This document shows, piece after piece, positions 12,526 through 25,300 of a stretch of 64,000 bases of DNA. Where the stretch lies: the NCBI GenBank assembly GCA_013399115.1, contig VXAA01003383.1:215-64214 (forward strand), in the 5' to 3' direction. The stretch's first letter is position 1. Every line of letters begins with the position of its first letter. The DNA is from Anseranas semipalmata (taxonomy: Eukaryota; Chordata; Aves; Anseriformes; Anseranatidae). The position numbers and the translations under genes are program-made. The notes under the pieces are model-generated. The model had not been told where the DNA came from, ran no database searches, and saw only the letters and a program-made list of their open reading frames with translations.

Positions 12526-15500
12526 AACTGACTTAAGAAAGAAGATCAGAGAATACAGGAGGAGCCAGCAGGCAGCCAAACCCTAGTAAATGTTGTTTTC
12601 AGTTCAGTTATTGTGCTAACATGGGAAAGCTTTATCCTCAGTGGCCTGTCTTTTCAAGCTGATTGTCTCTTTTCATTTCTGAGCAAACAGAGATACTGTT
12701 CACCACAGTGATTTTTAAATAGTTGTTTACAGGCTCTAGAGATGAAATGTGGAAAGCATGTCCTACCTTACCTCTCAGAATTATTTTTTGAAGCTGGCAG
12801 CATTCTGAGACAGATATCACCACATCCATTTTGCCTGGCTCACATCTGAGAAGTTTTCTTTGCAATCATAAAATGGGGACATGATATTGCTGTTTGATCC
12901 ACGACTAGCTCCTGAACCACACGATGACTCTGTCATGATGGAAAACAGCTAGCTCACTAAGCTGCTGCAAATACACCAAATGTGACTTACAGATTCAACA
13001 GATGCAAGTACTGAGTGATAAACAAAGGAGCTACAATAGTTATAAATCATATTTTAATAGAAAATTAATTGCTGAAAAATTACAGCAATAAAAGGTTTTA
13101 AGAAGAGTGTGCTTGGCCATGATTAATAGAAGGGTAATGCTCTCTGTGTGCTTCTGCTTTGGTATTCAGCAAATACCTTGGAGCTTTTGTTTTGTTTTGT
13201 TTTGTTTTGTTTTGTTTCATACTCCCCAGGGCAGACTATTCCAGGGTTGCTCAACAAATAACTGCTCAAATGATACTGCTTAGGCTGCTTGTATCTGCCA
13301 GAGTAGCCCTGCCCAACTGCGCAGATCCTTTATAAAAAAAGCTAAGGAGAGAGAAGAAACAATTAAGGACAACCAAATAAGAAGTGCCTGTGACTGAAAA
13401 AGGAATACGAGAACAAAGAAGATGAAGAAGGAAAGGAGAAAAGAAAAGATGAGAATGGACATCAGCAGCTATTTCTAGATCTTTACTTAAGGAACACAGA
13501 CCTGAAGCAGAACATTTCAAAATGAATTTGAAGGTGATCCTGGAAAACGTACATGCAGATCAATTCTGCAGGGGCAGCAGGGGGGATGGACTGGATATGA
13601 ACTTACTCCGGGTCTCTTCCATCTCCAATTTCTATGAAAACAGTCACCATTCTTTAGAAATATGGTAAATATTTAAAAAATCATAGATACAAACTAAATA
13701 AACCATATTAAATAGCAAGTTCAGCCAACTTAATCATGACTTTTCAACTTTTTAAACCAAGACAGCAGGGAGGAAGAGGGAACGGGCTTAAGATTTTTAG
13801 TCCTCTTTGTTTAAGGCTAATTCACATAGGACACACCTTCATGAGACTTGTTCAATAACATTTATGGAGCTGGGCTGGAGTTGTTGTTGGAATGTCCTCA
13901 GTCCACAGAGCTGCTGATTCTATCCAGTGCACACTGGGTGCTGTCTCTCTCTAGCAGCCTTTAATTCAAATTTTGCCTTGTTTATATTTCACTCCTATCT
14001 GGACCAGTAAACATAATTTTGGGTAGTGTAATACCAGTCTAGTCCTTTCAGCATTCAGTCATCCAGAGGAAACTGTACCAAATGCCGATTCCTTTCTTCA
14101 TTCCTGCACTGACCAAAACAACATCAACTGTCCTCCAAGAGCAAATCTGCTCCTCTGTAAGGGAGCCATGTGTTGCAAACACACAGACTTCAAGGTCCTC
14201 AGCAGGGGAAGAAGAATTTTTGACTTAAAAAACATAGAACTCAGTATTTGAGTATGTGGTGCATCCATAAAGTCTAGCTGCAGTGAGGGGACTTGTGTTC
14301 CATGGGACAGCCACTAGACAGTGATATAGCCACACTGACACAGCCAAAGTATGTCAGCTTCACACACCACTAATTGCCCCAGCCCCTATCTAGCATTTCC
14401 TTCACAGCCTAACAGCTCAAGTTTTCTCTGAATCCCAGTCAAATCTCAGCTTGCATGTGTTCCTTCTGAGTACTCATCATTTAGTCTCTGCAGAGAGGAA
14501 GGCTTGAATCAAGCCTTTTCTTCTATAAAAACCCAAGATGAGGAACACTCTGGGATGGAGGGAGCCAGGAGTATGCCTTGCCTTTTATGCTCTGTTTGCC
14601 CAATGGAAGGAAGACCTCAGCCTTCTGGGTTGTCAGTCTTCAGGGTGCTGTCTCCAGACTATCGGTCCAACTTCTTTTATTAGCGCTAAAAACAACTTAA
14701 GAAGAAGATGAGACATAGTCATTCTTCCTATCACATATTTACCTGAATTTGTATAAGAGAACAAAAGAAAGGAGAGCCTGTTTTAGGCTTTATACATATA
14801 ATTCTCTTCAGCACACCAGGCCCTGGTCACAATGCTCAGCCATTGGTAATGTGGCCCAAATTTGGACTTCAGCTTCCTAGGCAATTGGCTCAAGACAGTT
14901 AAATCCATACGTGTAGTATTAAGCATACCTCTGACAAGCACCAGCTGCATCAGCAAGCTTTGCTGGAATGAGCATCTGACTTTCTATTTAGGCCATTTGA
15001 CTTTGCACCTGGCCACCTAGCCTTCACACCTCACTCCTGGCCCTTTCTTCTTCTCCAACCATGTGCTCACCCTTCATAAGGGGCACAGACAAGCTGGAAG
15101 AGGCTAACTTACTGGAGCACCAAGCCTGCCCTAGTGCCAATACACCATTCTGACTAGGGGCAGGTGATTCAGGCAGCATTCCAAACCCTTCTGGAGAGCT
15201 GCCTAACTGCTGCACTTGAGAGCTGCAAGAGTTCTGTTTGGGAGGTCACCTACATCTTTGTCCAGAGCTTGCTATTTAGAGATACGGAGGTATCTGTCCT
15301 CTTAACTGTCTCCAGAGCTTCTGCAGGAAAGTCCTTCTGTTGCCCCTTTGTGGTATTATTTTGTCCTTCACACCTAGTAGGGACCAACAGTGCAAGAACA
15401 AAATGCCTCCATGCAAAGAACAACCCTCACTACTCTGCTTTATAAGCTGACACCTGCCCTGTTCAAATCAACATGTGACCTCACCATTCCCCATGGGACT

Positions 15501-18500
15501 CCATCACCTCATGGCATCTGCACATTCCCTATTGCAGATATTCAATAGGAGATTAACTTGGAGAAGAGAAAGTCATCCTCATAGCCGATGTAGGATGTGC
15601 CTGCAATGTCATCCAACAGAGCTGTTATCCCTGACAAGGGGCCATCAAAGGCAGCATCAAAAGAGCTGGCAACCTAACTGAACTTGTCCAACTGTGCCCT
15701 AAAGGACAGTCTATGAGACTCTATTTGCCTTAGTGCTGAGCATAAGATGCACTACATGCATAAATCCACAGCTAGGTCTAGGTAACTACAGATACTATTC
15801 CAATCCATGGTCTACTCGAGCTATTCTCTTCAGGAGTTGCACACCTCTCTCCCAACACACTTTTGACTTTGAGCTGCTAAGACACCCAGGCATCTGATGA
15901 CATACAGCTGGAAACTTGACCAGCCCTTTAGATAAACAAAACCCTTGTAAGAGGAAAGTAGCTATTTCTGAGGGTCTTTCTGTCCTTCTGAATTCTCTCC
16001 CTGTTCTATGAGACACCCCTTGTTCCCTGAAGAATCTCCACAATGACACCACTGGTGTCTTTCCACCACAAAGGACTTGCTGCAAAGTGGCAGACTTGCT
16101 TGACAATACAAACAGCCTTTGAGACCAAACCCTGAAGGCCACAGTGCAGTAGATGTGACCACACCACCTGGAAATCAGAGAATTTTCTTGTGCCACTTCA
16201 GCTTTTCTCTTAGGTCTGGTCTTCCAACTAAGCCCTTCCTGGCTTTTCTTTGTTTAACTACTTCTGATATTTCCAAGAAATACTCAAAGGTGTTTTTGAC
16301 TTGTAGTTTTAAAGGAACAAACAGCTGCATGTTCTCTGTAGTTCCTTGTATTCCATTTCTCTTTACTCTCATTTGTGCCTTTGAAGTACAAGTGATCCTC
16401 AATATTTGTTGGTTTGCTTCTTTCACAGTCATTAAATCACTGAGTTGTTAATACTGTTTAGTATTATGATGAGATTATAATAAACAGAGATTTGAATAAT
16501 AAAAGGAATATTTTTTTTTGTCTGTTATTTTTATGATATATTTTATGGGTATTTTGCTTTCAGCAAAGGTAGAGAGAAGCTGGAATATAAGACCTAGATC
16601 CCAAATCAAGTCACTACTCAGGCTGTCTTGGAGCCAGAGTCTCTACTAAACATGGCAGCTTCATCTGCAAAGAGAGTAATAAAGACAAAAAGACAATCCA
16701 CTGTCATTAGCACAAGACTCAAAACTTTAGTGTTTCCCTAGTCTAAGGAACTTATTTTTTCTTTTTCCTCTCACCTAATTTCAAATAAAAGGAAGCCATG
16801 TGAAACAGAAGAAAGGACAACATGGGTAATTGTTCCTCCAGAATGCTATGTGATGGCTTGGATAGACTATTTCCTTGCTGAGTGAGAGATGTGGGTTCAA
16901 ATCTGCTAAAATACTTTAACTGATGTAGCTAAGCTCTAGGAAGCAATAAGTCATCCAGCAAGCCTGTGATAGGACCCTATGAGCTTGTCCAGCTGCCTCT
17001 CCATTGTCCCATTTCTAATGGCAAAAACAGTTTTTGCTCTGTTGCTACTATCACAGTGAAAGTAGCAATCACAAAATAACAAAATGGCAGATAAGGGGGA
17101 GCTGCAATTTATATCAAGTAATCTAGAAATAAAACCTTCTCTTACATTATTTCATATTAACCATGCCTCAAATACTGGGCCAGAGAAAATCCAAGGCATA
17201 ATTTCTACCATCGGCTAAGTGGGGCTGGTGCAGCAATGAATACAGCAATATTTGTCTGACAGATTTTTTGGATGAAGTTCGGAAAGACACCACAATCATT
17301 TTGTGACATATGGCCTGGATCCTTTCCTGTTTTAAAGGTTTTGTTTTCTTCCATCATTTCTGTCTCTGCTACATAACTATAGCTAGGTGTTTACTCCAAA
17401 TAACCAACTTTCTCTTCTCCTCCAGCTTCTCCACAACCAGAGAACAGCCTTTAGAAAGTTTAGTTTTGTTGCCATGCTATGGTATAGTCCTGGAAAATCT
17501 GACTCCAAAAACTTGGTATACAAAGAAATCTCTAATGTTTCTTAAAAGAAGAGTTTGTTTTGATTTGGAGTTCAAAACATTAATACTTTAGACTGCTGCC
17601 TGGAACTGTTAGATTTGCTTGGGTCCCTAAAGAAGGAAAGTACCCCTCCGATTAAGCATGATTAAGAGTTAAGGAAGATATTCAACTTTGCAATCTGTAA
17701 AATATTATTTTTAATCTGGAAACTGTGGTCATTTCATTATGATTATACAATTATACTGTAATAACTCATAAGGTTGTTGACCTATTTCTCAAAAAGTTAT
17801 TGTATTGCAGTAGAAATGGGAAAATAAATACAATCATTTATCAAAATTAACTGCATCCCAATTTGTGCAATGCTGCTTGAGGATCTGGGTGAGTTTAAGT
17901 GCATTGGTAGTTCTGCAATAATATGTGGACTAGTCATTTACTAAAGTCAGGCCTTGTGAATCTCTTTCAGAAATGAAGGTCTCACATCGTCTCTTCAGGG
18001 TGAAAAATACCATACACATTTAATGTATTCTAAGTGTCACTCTCACCAGTACACTGAAACTCTAACAATATTTCTGTTGTTTTTGTCTTGGGAAAATTGA
18101 AACCAAACTCTTGGAAGATATCCAGACCACTGGGGCTGGGCTGAAGAATGGCACCAGTATCTGAGTATAGAGCTACATGCAGCATGTTTTCTTAAAAAAG
18201 GATTGGAGATAAGCTTCAGACATAAGCTTAAGAGATGAGCTTCAGATATAAACTGTATAATGATCCCAAAAGACAGCGTTACTCTTAACCAATGCAGACC
18301 TTTGGATGTGAAAAGCAGCGTAATGTAAGTGCTAGCAAATACAGATGAAAACATTTCTTTTTCTGCATTTCATTTCTTAAGGTCCAAACAAATTGTCCAT
18401 TTGGGTGAATAAAGCTAATGTGAAGTTATATGTACACACACAACCACACAACACAATACAGGCAGAGCTGAGGATTTTCTGCTTCGGAGATACAGGTCTC

Positions 18501-18639
18501 CGGTATCTTCTTTACCGCATCAGGTTCAAGTAACAGGGAACAGCGTAAAGCAGAGGGCTGGAGTTTTTCAGTGTGAACTGGAAGCCGACCCCATTTCCAC
18601 CCTCTGGAAAACGGAGCGAGAGATGCTTTCCTTCCCCAC
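12526..18639. other. Intergenic stretch upstream of the CpG island
   Basis: No coding exon is recognised on either strand. The stretch contains the TTTTG microsatellite near 13.19 kb and otherwise AT-rich, unique-looking DNA. At 18208-18252 a segment around AAGCTTCAGA is imperfectly duplicated in tandem. If the CpG island is the CASR promoter, the last few kilobases are its upstream flank, but I can assign no specific regulatory element. Confidence 0.5.
13186..13216 (+). repeat. (TTTTG)n microsatellite
   Basis: About six perfect TTTTG units. Similar TTTTG arrays occur at 31.27 kb. It is simple sequence with no further inference. Confidence 0.93.
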
Positions 18640-19390
18640 GGCAATGTCCTGCCACAGGGTTACGAGCTCGGGTGCCAGCCCGGCGAGTGCCGGTACACGG
18701 GGAGCAGCGGGAACCGCGCGGCACACGCACAGCAGCCGGCGCATCGCTGCCCTGCGTGGGAACTCGCCTGTCGCTCCGTGCCGCGCAGCCCAGCTGCAAA
18801 AACCTTGGTGAAGACGTGCTGAGGTATCCGCTTTTCCTATCACCCTACACCCAGCGGTGTGTGCCGTACCCCGGCCCGGGTTTGCCGTGCCTGGGAGCGG
18901 GGCGCGCCCGGGCGGGTCCCCGCGGTCGCCGCCGCCGCCGCCGCCCGCCCCGCCTGCGNNNNNNNNNNNNNNNNNNNNNNNNNNNNNNNNNNNNNNNNNN
19001 NNNNNNNNNNNNNNNNNNNNNNNNNNNNNNNNNNNNNNNNNNNNNNNNNNNNNNNNNNNNNNNNNNNNNNNNNNNNNNNNNNNNNNNNNNNNNNNNNNNN
19101 NNNNNNNNNNNNNNNNNNNNNNNNNNNNNNNNNNNNNNNNNNNNNNNNNNNNNNNNNNNNNNNNNNNNNNNNNNNNNNNNNNNNNNNNNNNNNNNNNNNN
19201 NNNGGCTCCGTGCCCGGGAGGGGGGGGTTGACTTTGGGGGTGCAGAAACATGGAGGAGCAGCGGGGTCGGGGGCGAGCCGGTGGCGAAGGGGAGCAAGGG
19301 ACATCTCAGGCTGAGCCCGGCCGGCAGTGCCGGATGCAGACGTAACTCCTCGGTGGGACCCCTCCGCCTCCCCTCCCCAAATCTTGGGCA
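18640..19390 (+). promoter_or_regulatory. CASR: CpG island, candidate CASR promoter and untranslated exon 1
   Basis: This is the only strongly GC-rich, CpG-dense block in the window. It has many CG dinucleotides, six GCC units at 18928-18945, GC-box-like stretches and G runs at 19215-19243. The rest of the window is AT-rich. It lies about 34 kb upstream of CASR exon 2, on the correct side. In mammals CASR is transcribed from alternative untranslated first exons far upstream of exon 2, so this block is the natural candidate. I cannot define the exon. Possible donor sites are TTG|GTGAAG (GT at 18808) and GAG|GTATCC (GT at 18824), but part of the island is unsequenced. A promoter for another transcript, on either strand, is not excluded. 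Confidence 0.6.
18959..19203. other. Assembly gap (245 N)
   Basis: A run of 245 N lies inside the CpG island. It is flanked on the left by a GCC repeat and a C-rich segment and on the right by long G runs, the kind of sequence that fails in sequencing. Open reading frames crossing it are artefacts. Confidence 1.
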
Positions 19391-22300
19391 GGGTGGCTTG
19401 TGATACAGCTACGATCAGGCAAAAGGAGAAAATGCCGTAGAGCTCAGAGGTGTTTTCTCTGGCTGAAGCTACCTAGAAATAATATTGCTGCGAAGAACAG
19501 TAATTCATAACAAAACTTTAAAGAGCAACAGGTCATTTTACTGAAATCACACCTGCTGGGGAAAAAATCACCTCAAGTGGTCCTGATAGAAAACAGCTAA
19601 TAGCGATACCATGTATACTGATTTATAAGTCTTGTTTGGGGAGCTCCAAACACTACTCAAAACAAATGTTTCTATACGTCTGAAGAGATTTTAAAAAACT
19701 AAAGCATCTTTCCTTAAAACCTTCCTTTTGACTTCTGCGGATATGGGATGTGATCTTTAGAATTCCTTTGATACATTTAATCATTTGAAGTGTTTCCATT
19801 TTTACCGATGGTTTTCCTGCTTGAAACAGACAGTCGAGTATGTGCAGATCTCCTGCTCACTGTCAGGTTCTGCCCCCCGAACCTGCCTCTGCATGTTTAC
19901 TGTGCAGTCCTGGTGCAAACTAGAATTAACCCTGCTGTTCAACCCAGGCTGCATTCAGAAGAGCAGGGGAGATAACGGACCTGTAACCCTACATCTCCCA
20001 GCCATGTCCAGTGTGGTGCTCCTGTTCAGTCATGGGTGTGGAGGAGAGTGGCTTTGCATCTGCATACTTCCCTGATTTCCCCTTTTGGGTTGTGTATCTA
20101 TTACAGTCAGGACTTTTTTTGCCTCCTATTCAAGTTTCACCACCTAGTGTAAATGTAAAGAGGATGTGCTGGGAGGGGCAAGGTCAGGGCAATATTAGTG
20201 AGGCGTAGCTAAGGCTAATTCCCAGACACTGTAGTGTCCTGACAGTGTTTATGCTAATAGTGGAAATTAGAGCCCTTAACTCCTGTTCTTGATTTAGGCT
20301 GGAGCTGGGCAGCTGTGGATTCTTTTCCCTCTCTGTCCTACCTTTCCAATCTCACCAAGCTGCTGAACTAAGTTCTCATTTCAATGAGAAATGCAAGTTT
20401 CAGCCCTGGGGACAGGATCCAGTTCTGCTCCCAGCAAATTTGCTGGGGTGTGGTCATTGATCTCAGTGTTGTGAGGTCTGGATCCATACATCTCTTCCAT
20501 TTGTGAGAGGGGAAAAATATGATTAGGATGATTATTAAGAATATTTTTGCCAAGGTTTACTGAGTGGTGGTGAAGTGACCTGATGGCAGTTCAGATGAAA
20601 CAGTTGGAGTCACCTACATATTTACCAGAGTGATCCCAACTTTGTGCCCAAGTGTGTATTGGATCTCATCACAGTATTTGACAATAAACTGTCCCGCCTA
20701 TAAGTTTTCTGATGCTAGTGATGGAATGGGTGGCATCCAGGCAAAATTTTGACATTGTTCTCAAAGCAGCAGTAGGGTGATATTGATAGAAAAGGTCGTA
20801 CAGTTACTACCCATGCTAAACTTTAAGGCTCAGTGGAAGATTGCAGGGCTGTCAGTCTGACATGCTTTGCACCTTTCTCAAAGAGCAATGCTTGCTTAAT
20901 AGTAGATTACCTTGTTAGAATTATCTTCTGAAACATAAGCAAAAATGTCAAGTAAGACAGTAGGAACTTTTCAGTAAGCTCCCATTCCATCTGCATGTGT
21001 ACTGGTGGTTGCAAACAACCTCTTCTGCATAAGTTGATAGGCTTTCTCAGTCACTTATTAACTGCAAGAGTGAGGAATGCTTTACCTGCACTAATTTGTG
21101 CCAATGATTGTAAGAACATTACTGACACTCAAGTAGACTGAGGAGGGCATTGACAGAGTGGTAGCTTTAGTATTGAAATCTTCTCTTCTGATGCATCAAG
21201 GCTAATTCCATATGACCACATTTTATTCGGGTGAGAAAGTTAGGATAACTGAACTGCTCAGCTCACAAAATATGAGAGATTGTAATCTCTTCATGTGTAT
21301 GTGAAACGCATGAGTACAATATGATCTAGCAACTTAATTCTAAAGATGATTCCAGAACCTGTTCTGGGTTTGGACACCGACCTTGAGCAAACTCTTTCCT
21401 TTCAGTTTGCCTGTTTCAAAACCAGGGTTAAGGACAGCTTTTCATATGGTCTTGTTGGAAATGCCTTGTTTAGAAACAGGGTTTTTTAAAGCACACTGGA
21501 ATTTCCATGCCAAAAGCTCTGTATCGTTTCAAAGCTTAATTACCATATGGGAACACGAAAGCAAAGGGGTTCAGAAGTTTCTGGTCCTTTTTCCCACCAT
21601 GTTCAGGAGGTTTCAATTGACTGCTGAGGTGCATAGGGTCAGGCAACTGCTTCTCTGTTTTGTAGCCTTCAAGTGGATCTTACAACTAGATCCCCTGTAT
21701 CTGAAACTAGCTTTCCTGATCTAAATCCAGTTCGGAATTGGAGGGAAACCTTCATGCTACTTAACTTGATACTTTCTAACCATCTACAGTTAGCTTGGGG
21801 CACTTGGCATTGGCATATTAACATAGCTCTGCGCACAGTGCATTGCACTGATGCTGAGTACTTTGGTGGACACAATACTGAACACCTGGGTAAGTGTATG
21901 ATATGGGTACGGCAGTTAGTAAATGCCTGGGTTCTTATTTTCATTTTTTGAAAAATGTATGATTGGTGCGGGGGGCGGCTTTTTTTTTTTTTAACACAAC
22001 TGTGATATTGTAAATATAGTTCTACAGTATTCTGTCCTGCAGAGAGTAAGGGCCGTTGTGCTGTGTCCTATGTCTGGAAGTAGATTTGTAGCATTGCTCC
22101 CCAGGAGTTCTCAGAGTGCAAGTACTCATGGTTATGGTGGCACTTTGCATGCTAAGAGTGATCATTCCAACACCCACCATTTCCCTACATCGCACTGGGA
22201 ATGGGAATTTGTGGTGACAGATAAAAAGAGAAGAAAAAGAAGCCAGAGAAAAGGAGTAAGGATGGGGAAGGAAAAAGAGACAGGAGCAAGGGTGGCAATA

Positions 22301-25300
22301 ATTCTAGCAAAGGGAATATTTTCCAGTGAGCAATTCTGAATGTGATGTAGAAAAAAAACAACCAAAAGTTTTATTTTACTACACAGAGCCCAGATTCTTC
22401 CTTTGATCTCTGTACAAGCTTCCTTTTGGCATCTGTGGGAGATCGGTGGAAAGAGGGGAGTGTGTAGTCTTGAATTTATGATGCAGCCCATGGACAGTCA
22501 TGAAACAGAATTCAGTGCTCTCCAAAAATGAATACATAGCTGTGAGTCGGCTAGGAAGGTACACTGATGGTCCTGAAATAAATGCTAAAAATCAGTCTGT
22601 TCAGAGACATCTCACCACCAAAACAGTAGATAAACTATCTGAATACACTGCTCATTGCAACTAAACTGTTGGCATCTGTTTAAATTAGTTCAGTATGTCT
22701 GCTACTGTCTGCAGAAACTCCTTTATATGCTTAATTTGTGTAATAGTGTACACAAATAGACTATTTTTGAGACTTTTACCAGTAGTCAGCATCTAGAAAC
22801 ACAGTTATTTCAGCTTAATAAGGTAGGAACACATTAAATGGCCTGTAATGAGTAACAATAAATTCTCTACAACACTTCCTTAAATTACAGGAAATTACAG
22901 GATCTGTAAATTTTAGTTTATTATTAGTTTATTATTAGTAAATTTTGCTAGTTACAACTTGAAATTAGCAATATATGAGGATTAAGAGATAGATAACAGA
23001 TGCACCAACTACTCTGAGCAAACCAAATATACAAGAATTCATATAACTCAAATCAGTTGATTTCAGATGTTTGTTGTGAACAATCAAAGAACTGTTCTAC
23101 TTATCTACAGAAAGTTTGCTGTAACTTGAAAGAGTTTGACAGCTGATGCTTCTGTTTCTTCATTGTGCCACTGTTATATTTGGACACGATATTTTGAGTT
23201 AAAACATTGGGAAACTAAGTTCTTTAGTTTCCTTTACATATCTGTTATGAGAAACAGAACATTCAGGAGCAACCCAAAGCGACGTCTAACATTAAATTGT
23301 CACTGTAAATCACCCCTGCTGTAAAAAGCCCTCTGCACTTTCTTCCTTCAGTCTGCAAATCCTTCTAGCACCATGATACTGCTCAAAGCAGTGTGCTGGT
23401 TTTTGCAAGTAGTGGGGCTGCTGACATGTTGCTGTTACTGTTACTTCTCTTAGGAGGGCATGTCAGAAACCAGAATACTCATCTATAGTATGCTCTGCAA
23501 ACAGAAAAGAGAGTGGGTCCTTGTCATAAAGTGCTGACGTCCCAGGCAGATAGGTTAAGGAGATGAAACACATTTCATCTTTTCATTTCCTGTCATCATC
23601 TCCTCAAGGCAGAGTTTAACAGATGTAGTCCTTTCCTCCAAGAAGTACCACATAACCTGTATTTTCTGCTTTCTGTTCTCTGTGCTTTGTTTTCATCTTG
23701 TAACATTGCTTGAAAACGGGACACTCATTCTGCATTTCTGGTTGTCCATCCTTTGGTTCACTAGTGGCCTGACACCATTAATTAAGCATATGTTTGTGAA
23801 GTTGCTTTGTTTGAGAACTGCCTGTGCTAAAGGAGCACCACTGAAGACAAGCTGTTGGAGGCATGTAGTATTACGGGGAGATTTCCTCCAGTCCCATTAC
23901 TCCTGGCTGCTCTCGTACCAACTGGAAGCACCAGCAGGGTATGGAGATAGGAGCAACTGACTGTCTCAGTGAATATGCATCAGATCTGTGCCTCTTATAC
24001 TGGCTTTTAGTGTCAAAGTGCTCAGCAAACTCAGGAGCTCTCCAGGAGCATTCACTTATGGCTCTGTTCACATGGTCCATGCACAAAAATCTCCACAGAG
24101 GTAAGGCAGAAAGAGAGCATGGGCTCTGGTGGCGATGGGGTTCACCAGTGAAGTTACAGATTAGGGAATGAGGTAGCAGATGTGTTGTTCATCCAGCCTT
24201 ACTTAAATTCATTTTTGAGAAGCCTGAGATGGTGCAGAGCTTGCAGACAGTTTCATCAGCACTCCTACCTCTTCCCAAAAATGTTCAGGATCCTTTAAAA
24301 TACACAGTGAGTGTCACTGTAGATGCACAGCAGTATGCTGCCTAGCCCACAGCTACTGTGCCCTGGAAGGGCAAGGATCTTCTGTAGTTTCTGTGTTATG
24401 TCTGCCAGCCTGGTGCAGTTCTCTCTGATACTCTAACAGGACACTGCGTACGCAGATTTAAGTGTCCAAAACAGTGTCTCAATAGTTGGTGCTTGTGGCA
24501 GGGATTGCCTTCTTATTCCCTTCTTTTTCCATCTCTCACCTCATTGCTGTCCCTGCCACACAATGCATGTTTCTGCTCTGTTCTTTGGTCCCACTTGAGA
24601 ATTGTGGGAAGCCACAACTATATGGGTCTACACATATCACATGCAGTCCACTATAGTGTTTGTTTTCAAGGTGATCTATTTAGCTGCATGCATTTTTAAA
24701 TATTTTGAAGATATCATATTTGGTATTTGTAAGGAACTTCTGACTAACCCTGAGCAAGCCAGCCGTCCAAGCCCTGCAATACTAAATCAATTTTCAGACC
24801 TATCTCTTTCTTTGTTTACATTTTACGACACATTCTACATTTAGCCTTTGAGGAGGAATTTAACTAAACCTTACCTAGTCTACACCAAGCAGTACACTCT
24901 ACGCCATGCACTGTGGCAGCTGTTCAGATGCCATTCTTTCTACACAAGGTTTTGAAAGTATTTTGAATCGTGGAAGTAGTTCCTTCCAGGAGACTTCATA
25001 TTGGAAAGACAACAGTTCTCAAAGGACAACTACATCACATTTAAGTCCCACAAATACTGTGTGTCTTCTGCATAGTCATGTATTTTGCAAGTCTGTCATA
25101 TTCTTGCATAAACGATAAATGTCAAACCCTGCTGATGAGTTTCCTCCATTCATTAGCCTTCAGTCTAGGGAAAAAGCACAGATTTATAAACCAAGCTGTA
25201 ATCCTAAATCTTCTGCTGCCTGTATTTATGATTTAAGGCAACCCGCCTACATTCCTTATCTTTCCATAGGGAGACAATTGTAATTCTCCTGTTTTATGAA

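Noticed and set aside
11501..12586. 361-codon Lys/Glu/Gly/Arg repeat protein, and the opposite-strand Pro/Phe/Leu/Ser version
   Set aside because: Both are produced by a 5-bp repeat that keeps frames open; the unique flanks carry no domain.
14515..14535. TATA-like CTATAAAAAC as a possible promoter
   Set aside because: It is an isolated motif in AT-rich DNA without a nearby exon or GC-rich initiator context.
1..18600. Exons of the immune gene CD86, a neighbour of CASR in human
   Set aside because: No translated segment in this interval resembled an immunoglobulin-type domain or showed paired splice sites.
18568..19403. Several ORFs of 120-276 codons in the CpG island
   Set aside because: They exist only because the N gap contains no stops; GC-rich flanks open frames by composition.
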